A DNA stretch of 14,690 bases from Asterionellopsis glacialis (taxonomy: Eukaryota; Bacillariophyta; Plagiogrammaphyceae; Rhaphoneidales; Asterionellopsidaceae). Shown piece by piece: positions 1-8,423 of this stretch; the first letter of the stretch is position 1, and the number at the start of each line of letters is the position of its first letter. The notes under the pieces were generated by a model. It saw nothing but the letters and a program-made list of their open reading frames with translations. It was not told the DNA's origin and did not search any database. The DNA lies in contig WKLE02000253.1 of assembly GCA_014885115.2 (NCBI GenBank), forward strand, positions 2,116 through 16,805, written 5' to 3'. Made by a program: the position numbers and the translations under genes.

Positions 1-56
1 AACACTATCTTGGACCATTTGAAAAGAAAACGAAAGCATCAAATTGAAGAAAAAGG

Positions 57-1477
57 ATGATAATCATGTCGAGTCGTTTTTGGGTTATGCTTGTTGGTTT
101 GATTTTGAATTTGGTTACAATCCAAAGTTTTACAATTGATCATAATGTTCGTGGTCGACATGCAGCAACAACATTTGGCACTCAAAAGTCATCATGGAAA
201 TCAACGACAAAGACAACATCGTCATTAGCGTTTCAGCCCCCAAAACCTACCTCAACAACACGTTTGTATGAAACACAAGAACAAGAAAAGGGTGTATTTG
301 AATTTTTAGCTGATCCATTTCCAACTAAAATTCCAAAAGAAATGAGAGAAGAAATTTATAAAGCTGAAGGTAACACTCCCGCTGCCAAGGAACGGACACA
401 ACGTGTCGTTGTTTATGTTATCATAGCTTTAGCATTTATTGGATTAGCATTCTTTAATGCATTTTTAACAGAAGTACGAGATTTGACAAAACCAGAAGTT
501 TTAGAACAAGTGGCACAAATGCAAAATGTACGTATGATTATGCTATGTAACAGCGCGGGAATATGCTGGTATGAAGGCTTAAATGTGGTGAATGGTGTTA
601 TGGGTGTGTCAGTGGGTGGGGGCAGTAGGAGTGGTTGAATCATTATCATCATTAAAATATCTCCCATTGGAAAACACCTTTTCTCACTCATATCCATCTT
701 ATTGTTTCTTTCTCTTTCCTTTGTGATATATGGCTCACTCACTGTACGTCCTTGAAATATACAAAATATTCAACAACAATCACATGCGTAATGATAATCT
801 ATTGATAATTTTGTGAAAAGTAGATTCCCAAGGAAGAAGTATTGGAAGTAAAATTATCCGATATTGGTTTTGGATGGGTTGAATCAAACCCCATCACCAA
901 GTTTGTTTTGATGAATAAGTTAGGTGGTGGCATAGTTCTTGTGGCTGGTGCAGGTGCAGGTATTTTAGCCGAAGCTGAATTAGATTCCAGAAGACAAAAC
1001 GCAGAACGTATCTGGGAAGAATTAGAACGTCGTAGGAATGAATCGTCATCTAAAAGCAACAAAAAGAAGAAAAAGAACGAAACTTCGAAAAAGAAAAAGC
1101 GCATGTCTGGTAAGGAAAGGAAACGGCAACAGGCGCTATCGGAAGTAGTACTAGAAGATGAAGTATCATCATCACCACCAGTGGAGGTAGAAGAAAAAGA
1201 AAAAGTTGATGTGGAATCTTCGGAACAACAAGAACAACCCCCTAAAGCCAAAGAAGAAGAACGTGGTGGAGGTGGTGTATTTGGTAAGATCAAAGACTTT
1301 TATGACAAGGCAGATAGTATGGCTGCATCTCAGGCTTTGCTGTTGAACAAGGAATTGGAGGATAGGGGTATTGTCGATAAGATTACGGACGAATCAGGTT
1401 TGAAGGTAATTGGAAAAGAAGCTGCAGAAAAACTCGAAAAACAAAAAACTGAAACAGACAACGAAGAAAAGAAGTAA
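57..1477 (+). CDS. Plastid-type membrane protein of unknown function, two exons (57-527, 824-1477)
   Basis: Joining the exons at a phase-0 intron gives a protein of about 374 residues. I do not recognise the family. Residues 1-24 look like a signal peptide with a hydrophobic core at about 9-22. It ends S24|F25, similar to the diatom ASAF-type plastid cleavage motif, and a Ser/Thr-rich, acid-poor stretch follows to about residue 70, ending in a TTRLYE-like sequence typical of stramenopile transit peptides. A strong membrane segment lies at about 117-137 and a second, Gly/Ala-rich one at about 182-207 (GGGIVLVAGAGAG). After that the chain is hydrophilic, with Lys clusters, then an acidic stretch, and a C-terminal segment with a possible amphipathic helix. 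The start is the first of two nearby ATGs; the second (residue 4) would barely change the presequence. A thylakoid or envelope location is inferred from the presequence only. The gene converges on the F-box gene 218 bases downstream. Confidence 0.8.
528..823 (+). other. Intron of the plastid-type membrane protein gene
   Basis: The donor reads AAT|GTACGT and the acceptor GAAAAGTAG|ATTCCC. Both junctions are phase 0, so exon 1 ending MQN joins exon 2 starting IPKEE without disturbing the frame. If the intron were retained, the frame would run on to a stop at 636-638 and lose the second membrane segment and the whole charged C-terminus. The sequence between is AT-rich and shows no protein-like character. 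Confidence 0.8.
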
Positions 1478-1695
1478 GAGCAAAAGAGACATACAAAGAT
1501 AATGCATGTTTTCATAGTACACTTGTATAGTCGGTCGATCAGGAAGCTCTCTATAGACCATGTTTTTCTTTGTAGTAAATGCTAAGAAACAATTCTGTAG
1601 CAAAAGCGGCGGATGGGTATCCTTTCAAGAAAATAGCAAATAATATTATGATGACTTTTTCAATTAAAATACTTATATTTCCCTTTAGATTAGAC

Positions 1696-2832
1696 TTAGT
1701 TTAGTTGCATCTCGTTGGTTTTTGTTGAGTCCATGACTGTCCCCCTTTTTGTAAGCTGAGAAAGGATACTATCTGCCATCACTCCAGGTACGTCAGCGCA
1801 TTTGCTCATTTCTAGAATTGCCGATAGTTTCTCATCACGTTGTGCTAGCAATTTAAGCGTTGTCATAGTCAAATCTCCAATAAAACGAATACTAAGCTTT
1901 TGAATTGATTTGTTTCCTCTCACTATTGTTTGAATTCCTGCGTCGGTAGTATCTGTAGCATCAAGATTGAGACGCACCAAAGAATCCATCGAAGATAGCA
2001 AATTGCAAGACTCGTCTGTCACGCCGGTAAGCGATAAATCAAGATCGCACAATTTATCAAGGTATTCCTTCATGACTTGGACAGATTTATCTGAAATCCG
2101 CGTACACCATGCCAATCCAAGTTTCTTCAGATTTGGACATGTCTTGGCGATTTTTGCAACTGAAAAGTCAGTAATGCCCAACCTTAATGCTTCTGATTGC
2201 CTCCCATCTAAATTAATTTCCTCTAACGGAGAATCCCCTCCCAGATAACATTCGACTGCCATCAAATAATTGATGACATCACCGTCCATAAGGATTGTAC
2301 CTGATAAATTCAAGGATCGGAGTGTACTGGAAAGCGGCACGAGTTTCATGAGACAAGCTCCCGTAAAATGTATCGAATTACTAAAATCCAATTTTGATAT
2401 GTTATTGAATCTTGATGCAATGTTTTCAATGGTTGTAGGTCTAATCGTCTTATTTTGGAGATCAAGACTCAATACCGATTCTTGTGCAACTCGTCGAAAT
2501 CTCTTGTTGACACTACAAACGTTTGTCAGCATATCTTTTTGGTCAACATACCCACTAAAGAAACATTCTGAAAGCATATCGTCGGGCAAAAGATCCAACA
2601 AGTTATTCTGTTTCTTCTCAATACTCATTTCTTCATCTGATACATTCACGGCTTGACTTTGTCCGTTTGCTCGTTCATCTAACGACATGACCAAAAAAGA
2701 AAGTGATGCTCCTGTAGCCGGAGAAAAAAGGCCTGTTGGTGTATCAAAGTTATCAACACGACGCTTGGTCCTTGGTGTTATTTCATCTTCATACCGTTCA
2801 TTGCGCTTCCGGGTGGCACTATAAGGTGGCAT
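1696..2832 (-). CDS. F-box / leucine-rich-repeat protein
   Basis: A single-exon protein of 378 residues. Residues 1-75 are basic then disordered, with an RKR...KRR cluster that could be a nuclear signal. Residues about 78-118 (LLDLLPDDMLSECFF, then NVCSVNKRFRRVA) fit an F-box, the segment that docks on SKP1 in SCF ubiquitin ligases. From about 120 to 345 there are degenerate leucine-rich repeats of the AMN1/FBXL kind, visible as LRSLNLSG, LKKLGLAWCTRISDKSV, LCDLDLSLTGVTDESC and LVRLNLDATDTTDAGI. By family knowledge the repeats would pick the target protein for ubiquitination; the target is unknown here. The start is an ATG close to the N-terminal edge of the open frame. The gene is divergent from the oxygenase gene at 3580. 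Confidence 0.85.
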   Translation of the reverse strand: MPPYSATRKRNERYEDEITPRTKRRVDNFDTPTGLFSPATGASLSFLVMSLDERANGQSQAVNVSDEEMSIEKKQNNLLDLLPDDMLSECFFSGYVDQKDMLTNVCSVNKRFRRVAQESVLSLDLQNKTIRPTTIENIASRFNNISKLDFSNSIHFTGACLMKLVPLSSTLRSLNLSGTILMDGDVINYLMAVECYLGGDSPLEEINLDGRQSEALRLGITDFSVAKIAKTCPNLKKLGLAWCTRISDKSVQVMKEYLDKLCDLDLSLTGVTDESCNLLSSMDSLVRLNLDATDTTDAGIQTIVRGNKSIQKLSIRFIGDLTMTTLKLLAQRDEKLSAILEMSKCADVPGVMADSILSQLTKRGTVMDSTKTNEMQLN

Positions 2833-3579
2833 GGCTAGATGAGAAATGTGTTGGAAGTCGATACAGCACCGTGCAGAATGAGATGGCTAATACCCAGAAT
2901 GTGTTCTTTAATTGTAAAGAAACGTGACAGTGGGAGTGAGAAAAATGCAAACAACCAAACAGACTGCCAAGAAAAAGAAAAAATACATACATGATGCAAC
3001 GGCTTCTCATTCTGAAATGTCTAGAATGCAAGTATATTAATACATTATCAACGTTTATTAAATGAATACTGCTGATACGAAAGTTTGCACATGATCCAAA
3101 AAACGGTCGGTATCAGGGAGAGATTTGGAGTCCTCTCCACTGTAGGACTACGTAAGAACTAAGTACTCGTTGGACCTTTGAGACTATTAATTTTTTTGTG
3201 TATAATACGAGCTCCGTAAAGTGCAGAGCTTACAGGTGCCCCCGCCTCCCCCCCCAAAAGACACGTTTTGGACCCCGATTTATTTTATTATCCAACCATT
3301 TTTCATGTCATCCATCCATCAATCAATAGACCGATTTTGATTGTCACCTACATCAATCAAGCTGTCTCTAGAGAGTAATCCTAAGTCTAGATGAAATCAA
3401 TATCTCTACACCATCAGTGACAAGAAACGGATAAGCAGTGTGATATTCCTGTTCTTTGGCGTCGTGCTTAAAGGAGATCTTTGTCTTCCTTTAAGATCCA
3501 CCCAAAACCCTCCTGATCCGATTCTATTCTTGGATTTCGTTCGTCGGCGTCGTAAAGTTCTCGAATACTTTGAAAAACT
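2833..3579. other. Divergent intergenic region between the F-box and oxygenase genes
   Basis: These 747 bases must hold the promoters of two divergently transcribed genes. I see no convincing coding sequence. Visible elements are an 8-C run at 3248-3255 inside a C-rich patch, a TATAATA-like stretch near 3201, a short ATCC/ATCA-type repeat around 3310-3330, and an inverted repeat at 3467-3495. None can be assigned a function from the sequence alone. Confidence 0.6.
3467..3495. repeat. Perfect 9-bp inverted repeat upstream of the oxygenase gene
   Basis: CTTAAAGGA (3467-3475) and its exact reverse complement TCCTTTAAG (3487-3495) are separated by 11 bases. The element lies about 85 bases upstream of the ATG at 3580, so it could be a regulator binding site or a 5'-UTR hairpin. 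A 9-bp match can also occur by chance in AT-rich DNA. Confidence 0.4.
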
Positions 3580-5469
3580 ATGAATGGTTTCCGATTGAAC
3601 AAGTATGATTATTCAAAATATACTTCTTTGCGAAGAAAAATAGCTAACGTTATCCGTCTATTAATCATATGTTTGGTATTGCTTCAAGGTCATCATGGAA
3701 CTGTGAACGGATTTTGGGCGACAACACCAAAAACAACAATGTATCGCGTTTTTAGATGTTCCCAAAGCACAACGAAGGATAAAAAATACTATGCCAAACA
3801 ACCGCAAAGAAACTCAAACGCATTACCATCAAAGAATGGCGATGATGAAAATTCATCACTACTTTGTTCCTCTAGAGAAGGACCATTCACACCAGAATAT
3901 TTGAAAGATTGTTGGGGTCGTCGCCCTCTCTTAGTAAAGTCGGCCTTTGATACGAGTGATTTGCTCCCTAAAGCGTTGAATCGAGAAGAAGATGATGACG
4001 AAGATGAAGAATCTATATGGCCAACGTGGGATGATATTATACAAATTGCATGTGATGAAGATGGTGAATCTAGACTCATTCGGCATTTTCCAGGTGATTG
4101 GGAATCTTTCACATTAGATATTGGACCATTTGAAGAAGACGAATTAGAAGAAATCTTCTCAAAAAGCAACAATAACAACAAAGAGCAGGATAGTGGTGAC
4201 GCTCCTCCTTCAGGTCTCAGATCAACGTTAGTTGTAAACGATGTAGATCGGTTTTCTCCTCTACTCTGTGATTGGATGGAAGAGACATTTTCATTCCTAC
4301 CAAGATGGAGAAGAGATGATGGACAAGTTAGTCTTGCTCACGCTGGTGGAGGGATTGGGTAAGAAAGTATTGAACCAATTGTATCCATAAAATTTTTGGG
4401 ATCTTGTACCAAATCAACAGTTCGCTTTACATTGTTCTTACAAAAACTGTTTGCTCCTTTTCCAACCCACCAACCCGACCCACATAACACAAAAACATAA
4501 CCGTTTGTTACTGAACATCAAAGTCCCCATGTGGATAACTACGATGTATTTTTGATCCAAACTCAGGGATCGAGAGTGTGGGAAATAGGGCAACGATTGA
4601 TAAGTGTGGGGGAAGAATTCGATACGCTTGTAGAGGGTATTGATGTTCGTATTTTACAACATTGGAATGAGGAAAAGTCTAGGAAGAAAGTGACAAGACT
4701 TGAACTGAAACCTGGAGATGTCCTATACTTGCCTCCACGAGTGGCGCATTGTGGAATTGCATCATCAGAAGATTGTATGACTTTAAGTGTGGGTTGTCGG
4801 GCACCATCTGCATCAGAACTTGTTTCATGTGTAGCAGAGAAACTGTCGGAAAGTATCACAGAAAAAGCTGTTAAAAGATATGTAGATCCCAATCTTTTGG
4901 AAGACAACAAGAATTCTGACTGTCCCAATCTTATAGGAACCATCAACGATTCGGTCAAGAATCAAATGAAAGAACTAGTAATCGATGCTGTCAATGAAAT
5001 ACTCAATGATGACGTATTGTGGGATGAATTAGTTGGTAAAGTTGTCACAGAGACGAAACGCCTACGAGAGAATTACCCCATTGCTTTGTCAGAAGCTGAT
5101 GGAACTCCTATTGACGAGGAATGGAACGAAAGTTTTGGTATTTGGGGGGATTCTTCTCGGACTGTTCGATCAGTTCTTAGTGGAAAAGGCGTCTTGTATC
5201 AAGCAGAAGGGGTTTCGTTTTCGTTTTCTTCTGTACAATCTCAGGATGGTCAATTTATTTTTCATCGATTGTTTGCGAATGGTGAGATGTTCGAAGTTGA
5301 GACAAAAATCGGCAATGATAATGTTCCCCGAATGCTCTCCTGCATTGTCAGGAACAGAGAATTAAAAGCAGATGTGCTGATGAAAGGGACAGATCAGATA
5401 TCATCCGATGTCATTCGAGTGTTAGAAGCACTTGTGGCGAAAGGGATCCTGTATGGCTCTGATAATTGA
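3580..5469 (+). CDS. Cupin/JmjC-type 2-oxoglutarate oxygenase, YcfD/RoxA-like, plastid-type presequence (exons 3580-4358, 4524-5469)
   Basis: Splicing gives 574 residues. The family hydroxylates ribosomal proteins (E. coli YcfD acts on an Arg of ribosomal protein L16) using Fe(II) and 2-oxoglutarate. Family marks are WGRRPLLVKSAF near residue 107, RWRRDDGQVSLAHAGGG before the intron, then GPHVDNYDVFLIQ and GDVLYLPPRVAHCG. The iron ligands are probably His262 and Asp264 (HxD) and His335. The C-terminal third should hold the dimer and winged-helix parts. A hydrophobic stretch at about 24-37 followed by G44|F45 looks like a plastid-type bipartite presequence; residues about 50-100 are transit-like and low complexity, and an acidic run sits at about 136-145. 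The intron falls between Gly-Gly-Ile and the catalytic HxD. Plastid L16 as the substrate is inference. A role elsewhere, or a different ribosomal protein target, is possible. Confidence 0.85.
4359..4523 (+). other. Intron of the oxygenase gene, splitting the catalytic domain
   Basis: The donor is GG|GTAAGA and the acceptor CATCAAAG|TCCCCAT. Phase 2 on both sides rebuilds a Gly codon and yields GGIG-PHVD, the conserved entry to the iron site. If retained, the very next codon is TAA (4360-4362), so an unspliced message makes a protein lacking all iron ligands. Confidence 0.9.
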
Positions 5470-5978
5470 TATTTCTTTGAAGTGCTTAGCCTATGTCATT
5501 ATTTATTAAAATATAAAGAGAGGTATCCACTTTGACATTGCTTGATTACGGTTAGTAAAGAAGAATGCCAATACTTGGTCAACATGTTTTGCGGAGGATA
5601 AATTGCTCCTTAGTGCCATGGTCTGATTGGTAGATTCTTTTTAGAGGGAAGACGAGCCCCGGACGCGCCAGTGTACCTTTCACTCCAACAGGGAATTCAT
5701 ACACATTCTGAAAACGGACTATCATCTGTAAGGGTTGTATAAGAGAGCACAAGCACAAGCAGGATACCATGAAATAGAATGCACACGGATCACTTTTACA
5801 TGTCTAGTAATGGTCGCATTTATATTTGATTGTGTAAGTGTCACGATTCCAAGCATAGGAACTAAACCAGAGGTTATAAAAAAGATGCTATGGAAGTGGC
5901 CAGAAACAATGCTCGATTGGACTAATCGACTCCCTAATCTTGCTTTGAATTAACATGTACTCGCTATCTACTAGTTTA
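5470..5978. other. Mostly non-coding stretch between the oxygenase and repeat-protein genes
   Basis: It begins with an AT-rich 3' region (TTATTAAAATATAAAG near 5502) suited to polyadenylation of the oxygenase message. Apart from the candidate exon at 5579-5725 on the minus strand I see no supported gene. An open stretch on the plus strand at 5735-5953 lacks an ATG at its start and has no recognisable protein character. Confidence 0.45.
5579..5725 (-). CDS. Candidate small exon or 48-residue protein, unidentified
   Basis: On the minus strand a pyrimidine-rich CCCTTACAG is followed at once by ATG and 48 codons ending in TGA. The peptide (MIVRFQNVYEFPVGVKGTLA..., then VFPLKRIYQSDHGTKEQF) reads like folded protein, and the DNA is locally more GC-rich than the flanks. 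A GTAAAAGT donor 74 bases upstream would join it to a short open stretch ending ...NATITRH. I do not recognise the family. It may be a terminal exon, a fragment of a dead gene, or chance. Confidence 0.3.
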   Translation of the reverse strand: MIVRFQNVYEFPVGVKGTLARPGLVFPLKRIYQSDHGTKEQFILRKTC

Positions 5979-6370
5979 CTAATTCGAATTCACACATACG
6001 CTATCTTGGCAATTCTTAGTTCCACAAAGTGAGTTGTTCACACACAAAGCTCCATTAGGTTGTTGGTATCGACAATAAGCCTAATCTAAGTTCGATCACG
6101 AAATGTTATTATCGTAAATGGTAACAGAGTTTTCAGGACAAAAAAATTTTCAGCATTTTCTATGAAATTCTGTAGATAGCATCGTTCAATTGTACATTCA
6201 GCGTTGTTGTTGCAGCGATCCGAGTTAACCTGCTTGCTTTGAAGACAAATCCAATCTAAAAAAAATCCACTTGTACACACAGTATCTTCTACGCAGGCAT
6301 CATTATGTGAATCCTCCGACGGTTTAGAAGACGGAAGATGAGAAAATGAAAATATTAGAAAACATAATTA
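5979..6370 (-). pseudogene. Detached Cys-rich tail segments downstream of the repeat protein
   Basis: Two open pieces in different frames follow the repeat gene. The first (about 6086-6370) stays in the same frame as the repeats, after two TAA codons at 6386-6388 and 6371-6373. It reads PSSKPSEDSHNDACVEDTVC, later DRCNNNAECTIERC. The second (5979-6080) begins right after a TTAG acceptor-like site and reads AYCRYQQPNGALC, VNNSLCGTKNCQDSVC, then a TAG. Both share the spacing C-x5-C-x4-C, typical of small disulfide-rich extracellular modules. They are most simply the former C-terminus of the repeat protein, either broken by mutation or joined by introns I cannot define. A weak donor (GTCCTG) near 6139 would join the two pieces in phase 0. 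Confidence 0.55.
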
Positions 6371-6377
6371 ATCGCCT

Positions 6378-7660
6378 TTTGGACTTTATGAAATCTCGTT
6401 CGATGTTGGAGGTGATGGCATATGTGAAGGTGCATAGGATGGTAATTCAAATGAGTAGGTCGATGGGTAAAGCGATTGAGGACTTTGTGAAAGTGATGAC
6501 GGAATATGTGAAGGTGCATAGGATGGTACTGCAAATAAGTAGGTTGATGGGTAAAGCGATTGAGGACTTTGTGAAAGTGGTGACGGAATATGCGAAGGTT
6601 CATAGGTTGGTACTTCCAATGGGTAGTTCGATGGGTAAAGTGATTGAGAACTTTGTGAAAGTGGTATCGGCATATGTGAAGGTTCATATGTTGGTACTTC
6701 AAATGGGTAGGTCGATGGGTGAAGTGATTGAGGACTTTGTGAAAGCCGTGATGGCATATGTGAAGGTGCATAAGTTGGTACTTCAAATGGGTAGGTCGAT
6801 GGGAAAAGTGATTGAGGGTTTTGTAAAAGCCGTGACGGCATATTTGAAGGTTCATAGGTTGGTACTTCAAATGGGAAGGTCGATGGGTAAAGCGATTGAG
6901 GCCTTTGTGAAATCCGTGATGGCATGTGTGAAGGTTCATAGGTTTGTACTTTAAATGGGTAGGTCGATGGGTAAAGCGATTGAGGACTTTGTGATAGTGG
7001 TGACGGAATATGCGAAGGTTCATAGATTGGTGCTGCAAATGGGTAGGTTGACGGGTAAAGCGATTGAGAACTTTGTGAAAGACCTGATGGCATATGTGAA
7101 GGTGCATAGGTTGGTACTGCAAATAAGTAGGTTGATGGGTAAAGGGATTGAGGACTTTGTGAAAGCGGATTTTTCGTTGGAGGTGACGGCATATGCGAAG
7201 GTGTATAGGATGGTATTTCAAATGGGTAGGTTGATGGGTAAAGTGATTGAGGATTTTTTGAAAGCCGTGAGGGCATATGTGAAGGTGCATAGGTTTGTAT
7301 TTCGAATGGGTAGGTTGATGGGAAAAGGGATTGAGGACTTTGTGAATGCGGATTTTTCGTTGTAGGTGACGGCATATGCGAAGGTGTATAGGATGGTACT
7401 TCCAATGGGTAGATCGATGGGTAAAGCGATTGAGGACTTTGTGATCGTGGTGACGGCATATGCGAAGGTTCATAGGTTTGTATTTCAAATGGGTATGTCG
7501 ATGGGTAAAGCGATTGAGGACTTTGTGATAGTAGTGACGGCATATGCGAAGGTTCATAGGTTGGTACTTGAACTGGATAGGTTGGTGGGAAAAGGGATTG
7601 AGATCTTTTGGAAATCGGATTCGACATTGGAGGTGACGGCGTATGCGAAGGTGTATAGGA
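6378..7660 (-). repeat. Tandem repeat array, about 15 units of 84 or 99 bp
   Basis: On the plus strand the unit includes GGTAGGTCGATGGGTAAAGC, GATTGAGGACTTTGTGAAAG and CATATGCGAAGGT. Most units are 84 bp. Four carry a 15-bp longer form at their junction, near 6390, 7165, 7350 and 7612. Unit lengths are multiples of three and copies differ by scattered point changes, as in a coding array evolving by unequal crossing over. The left end is a partial long-type copy that fades into unique sequence near 6378. Confidence 0.9.
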
Positions 7661-7987
7661 TGGTACATCAAATTGCGCATAAGAAGGCCGACCTGAAGGA
7701 TTGAATGTCCTTTCTATAGAAGTCTTCTTGGACGGATGAGACGAAAGTATAGATGGCTGTTCCGTAAGGAGTACATCAAGTTCAGAAACCAGTTCTACAC
7801 GATCGATGCCTGCAATTAGATTTGATATAGCTTCATCGTACGTGTTTTGGAATTCTTCTTCGGAGGGTGATCGAAATGTTGGATCTTTGAACCCGCAGAC
7901 ACACATATTAACATCGGGAACTTCAGTGTTCCTAATTGTAATATGCAAATCCAAGTTCTCACTGCTTTCAACTCCCTTTAGTGGCAT
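6386..7987 (-). CDS. Tyr/Pro/Ser-rich tandem-repeat protein, probably C-terminally truncated
   Basis: From the first ATG the frame encodes 533 residues. Residues 1-109 are non-repetitive and mixed in character (SENLDLHITIRNTEVPDVN, then a CVCG motif), with no known domain that I recognise. From about residue 110 come 15 copies of a unit such as TYEPSHMPSPLSQSPQSLYP-STYPFEVP (28 residues, 84 bp) or a longer version with PPTKNPLS inserted (33 residues, 99 bp). The composition suits a secreted wall or adhesive protein, yet no signal peptide is visible. The frame stays protein-like upstream of this ATG as far as a TAA at 8045-8047, so a 5' exon may be missing. The minus strand is chosen because the unique N-terminus and the Cys-rich tail share its frame; open frames on the plus strand are by-products of the repeats. 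The stop (6386-6388) falls where other copies encode Gln. Confidence 0.7.
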   Translation of the reverse strand: MPLKGVESSENLDLHITIRNTEVPDVNMCVCGFKDPTFRSPSEEEFQNTYDEAISNLIAGIDRVELVSELDVLLTEQPSILSSHPSKKTSIERTFNPSGRPSYAQFDVPSYTPSHTPSPPMSNPISKRSQSLFPPTYPVQVPTYEPSHMPSLLSQSPQSLYPSTYPFEIQTYEPSHMPSPRSQSPQSLYPSIYPLEVPSYTPSHMPSPTTKNPHSQSPQSLFPSTYPFEIQTYAPSHMPSRLSKNPQSLYPSTYPFEIPSYTPSHMPSPPTKNPLSQSPQSLYPSTYLFAVPTYAPSHMPSGLSQSSQSLYPSTYPFAAPIYEPSHIPSPLSQSPQSLYPSTYPFKVQTYEPSHMPSRISQRPQSLYPSTFPFEVPTYEPSNMPSRLLQNPQSLFPSTYPFEVPTYAPSHMPSRLSQSPQSLHPSTYPFEVPTYEPSHMPIPLSQSSQSLYPSNYPLEVPTYEPSHIPSPLSQSPQSLYPSTYLFAVPSYAPSHIPSSLSQSPQSLYPSTYSFELPSYAPSHMPSPPTSNEIS

Positions 7988-8423
7988 CTTCTTACCACTC
8001 TTTGTTACCAATTGAAGATAAGTTCTGTACTGTCTGTACCTATATTATATGATACCTGGTACATGTGTAGGATTACCAAGGGAACATTTTTTTGTGTGCA
8101 TTTTCTCTTGATAGAAATACAACAAACCTACCGATACAAAATAATAATTCATATCACGCGTGACACAAAATTATTATTGCAGGAGTTAGGTATTCGATGG
8201 CAGACAAACTTTCAAAAGATACACCAATGAAGTTGGAAAAAACACACTTCGAAATCGTTTTGTTTGGAGTTTGGATACTACAGTATTGATTTTCATATTA
8301 TTGGTATCTTGATAAAGATATGTTTTAGAGAGTTCCAGGTTACATACTATTGGTTGCTAAACGCTTTCAGAGCAAGGTTATTGTTTCTTTAAAACAGGAG
8401 GCATACTACTACAACAAAAATAT
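7988..8423. other. Spacer between the repeat gene and the small secreted-protein gene
   Basis: AT-rich sequence between two minus-strand genes. It should contain the 3' end of the secreted-protein message and the promoter, and possibly a first exon, of the repeat gene. A short minus-strand open stretch (from an ATG at 8152 to the TAA at 8045-8047) has a weakly hydrophobic start, but no splice pair I tried joins it in frame to the repeat protein. Nothing else is recognisable. Confidence 0.4.

Noticed and set aside
5600..5660. A tRNA-like segment (TGGTCTGATTGGTAGATTC)
   Set aside because: Only the D-arm look is present. There is no T-loop GTTCGANNC and no acceptor stem that pairs.
5735..5953. 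Plus-strand open stretch of about 72 codons
   Set aside because: It begins at TTG, has no recognisable protein character, and overlaps the better minus-strand candidate exon region.
6355..7680. Second minus-strand frame rich in His, Arg and Pro across the repeats
   Set aside because: It is an overlapping frame of the same array with no non-repeat part and an odd composition.
6346..7704. Plus-strand open frames encoding repeats such as MGRSMGKAIEDFVKVV
   Set aside because: They mirror the 84/99-bp repeats, are cut by TAA (6952-6954) and TAG (7363-7365), and have no unique flanking domain. The minus frame has both a unique N-terminus and a Cys-rich continuation.
8045..8152. A first exon with a weak signal peptide for the repeat protein
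   Set aside because: The stretch from the ATG at 8152 is in the same frame but ends at TAA 8045-8047. None of the GT-AG pairs I tried joined it in phase to the downstream frame.
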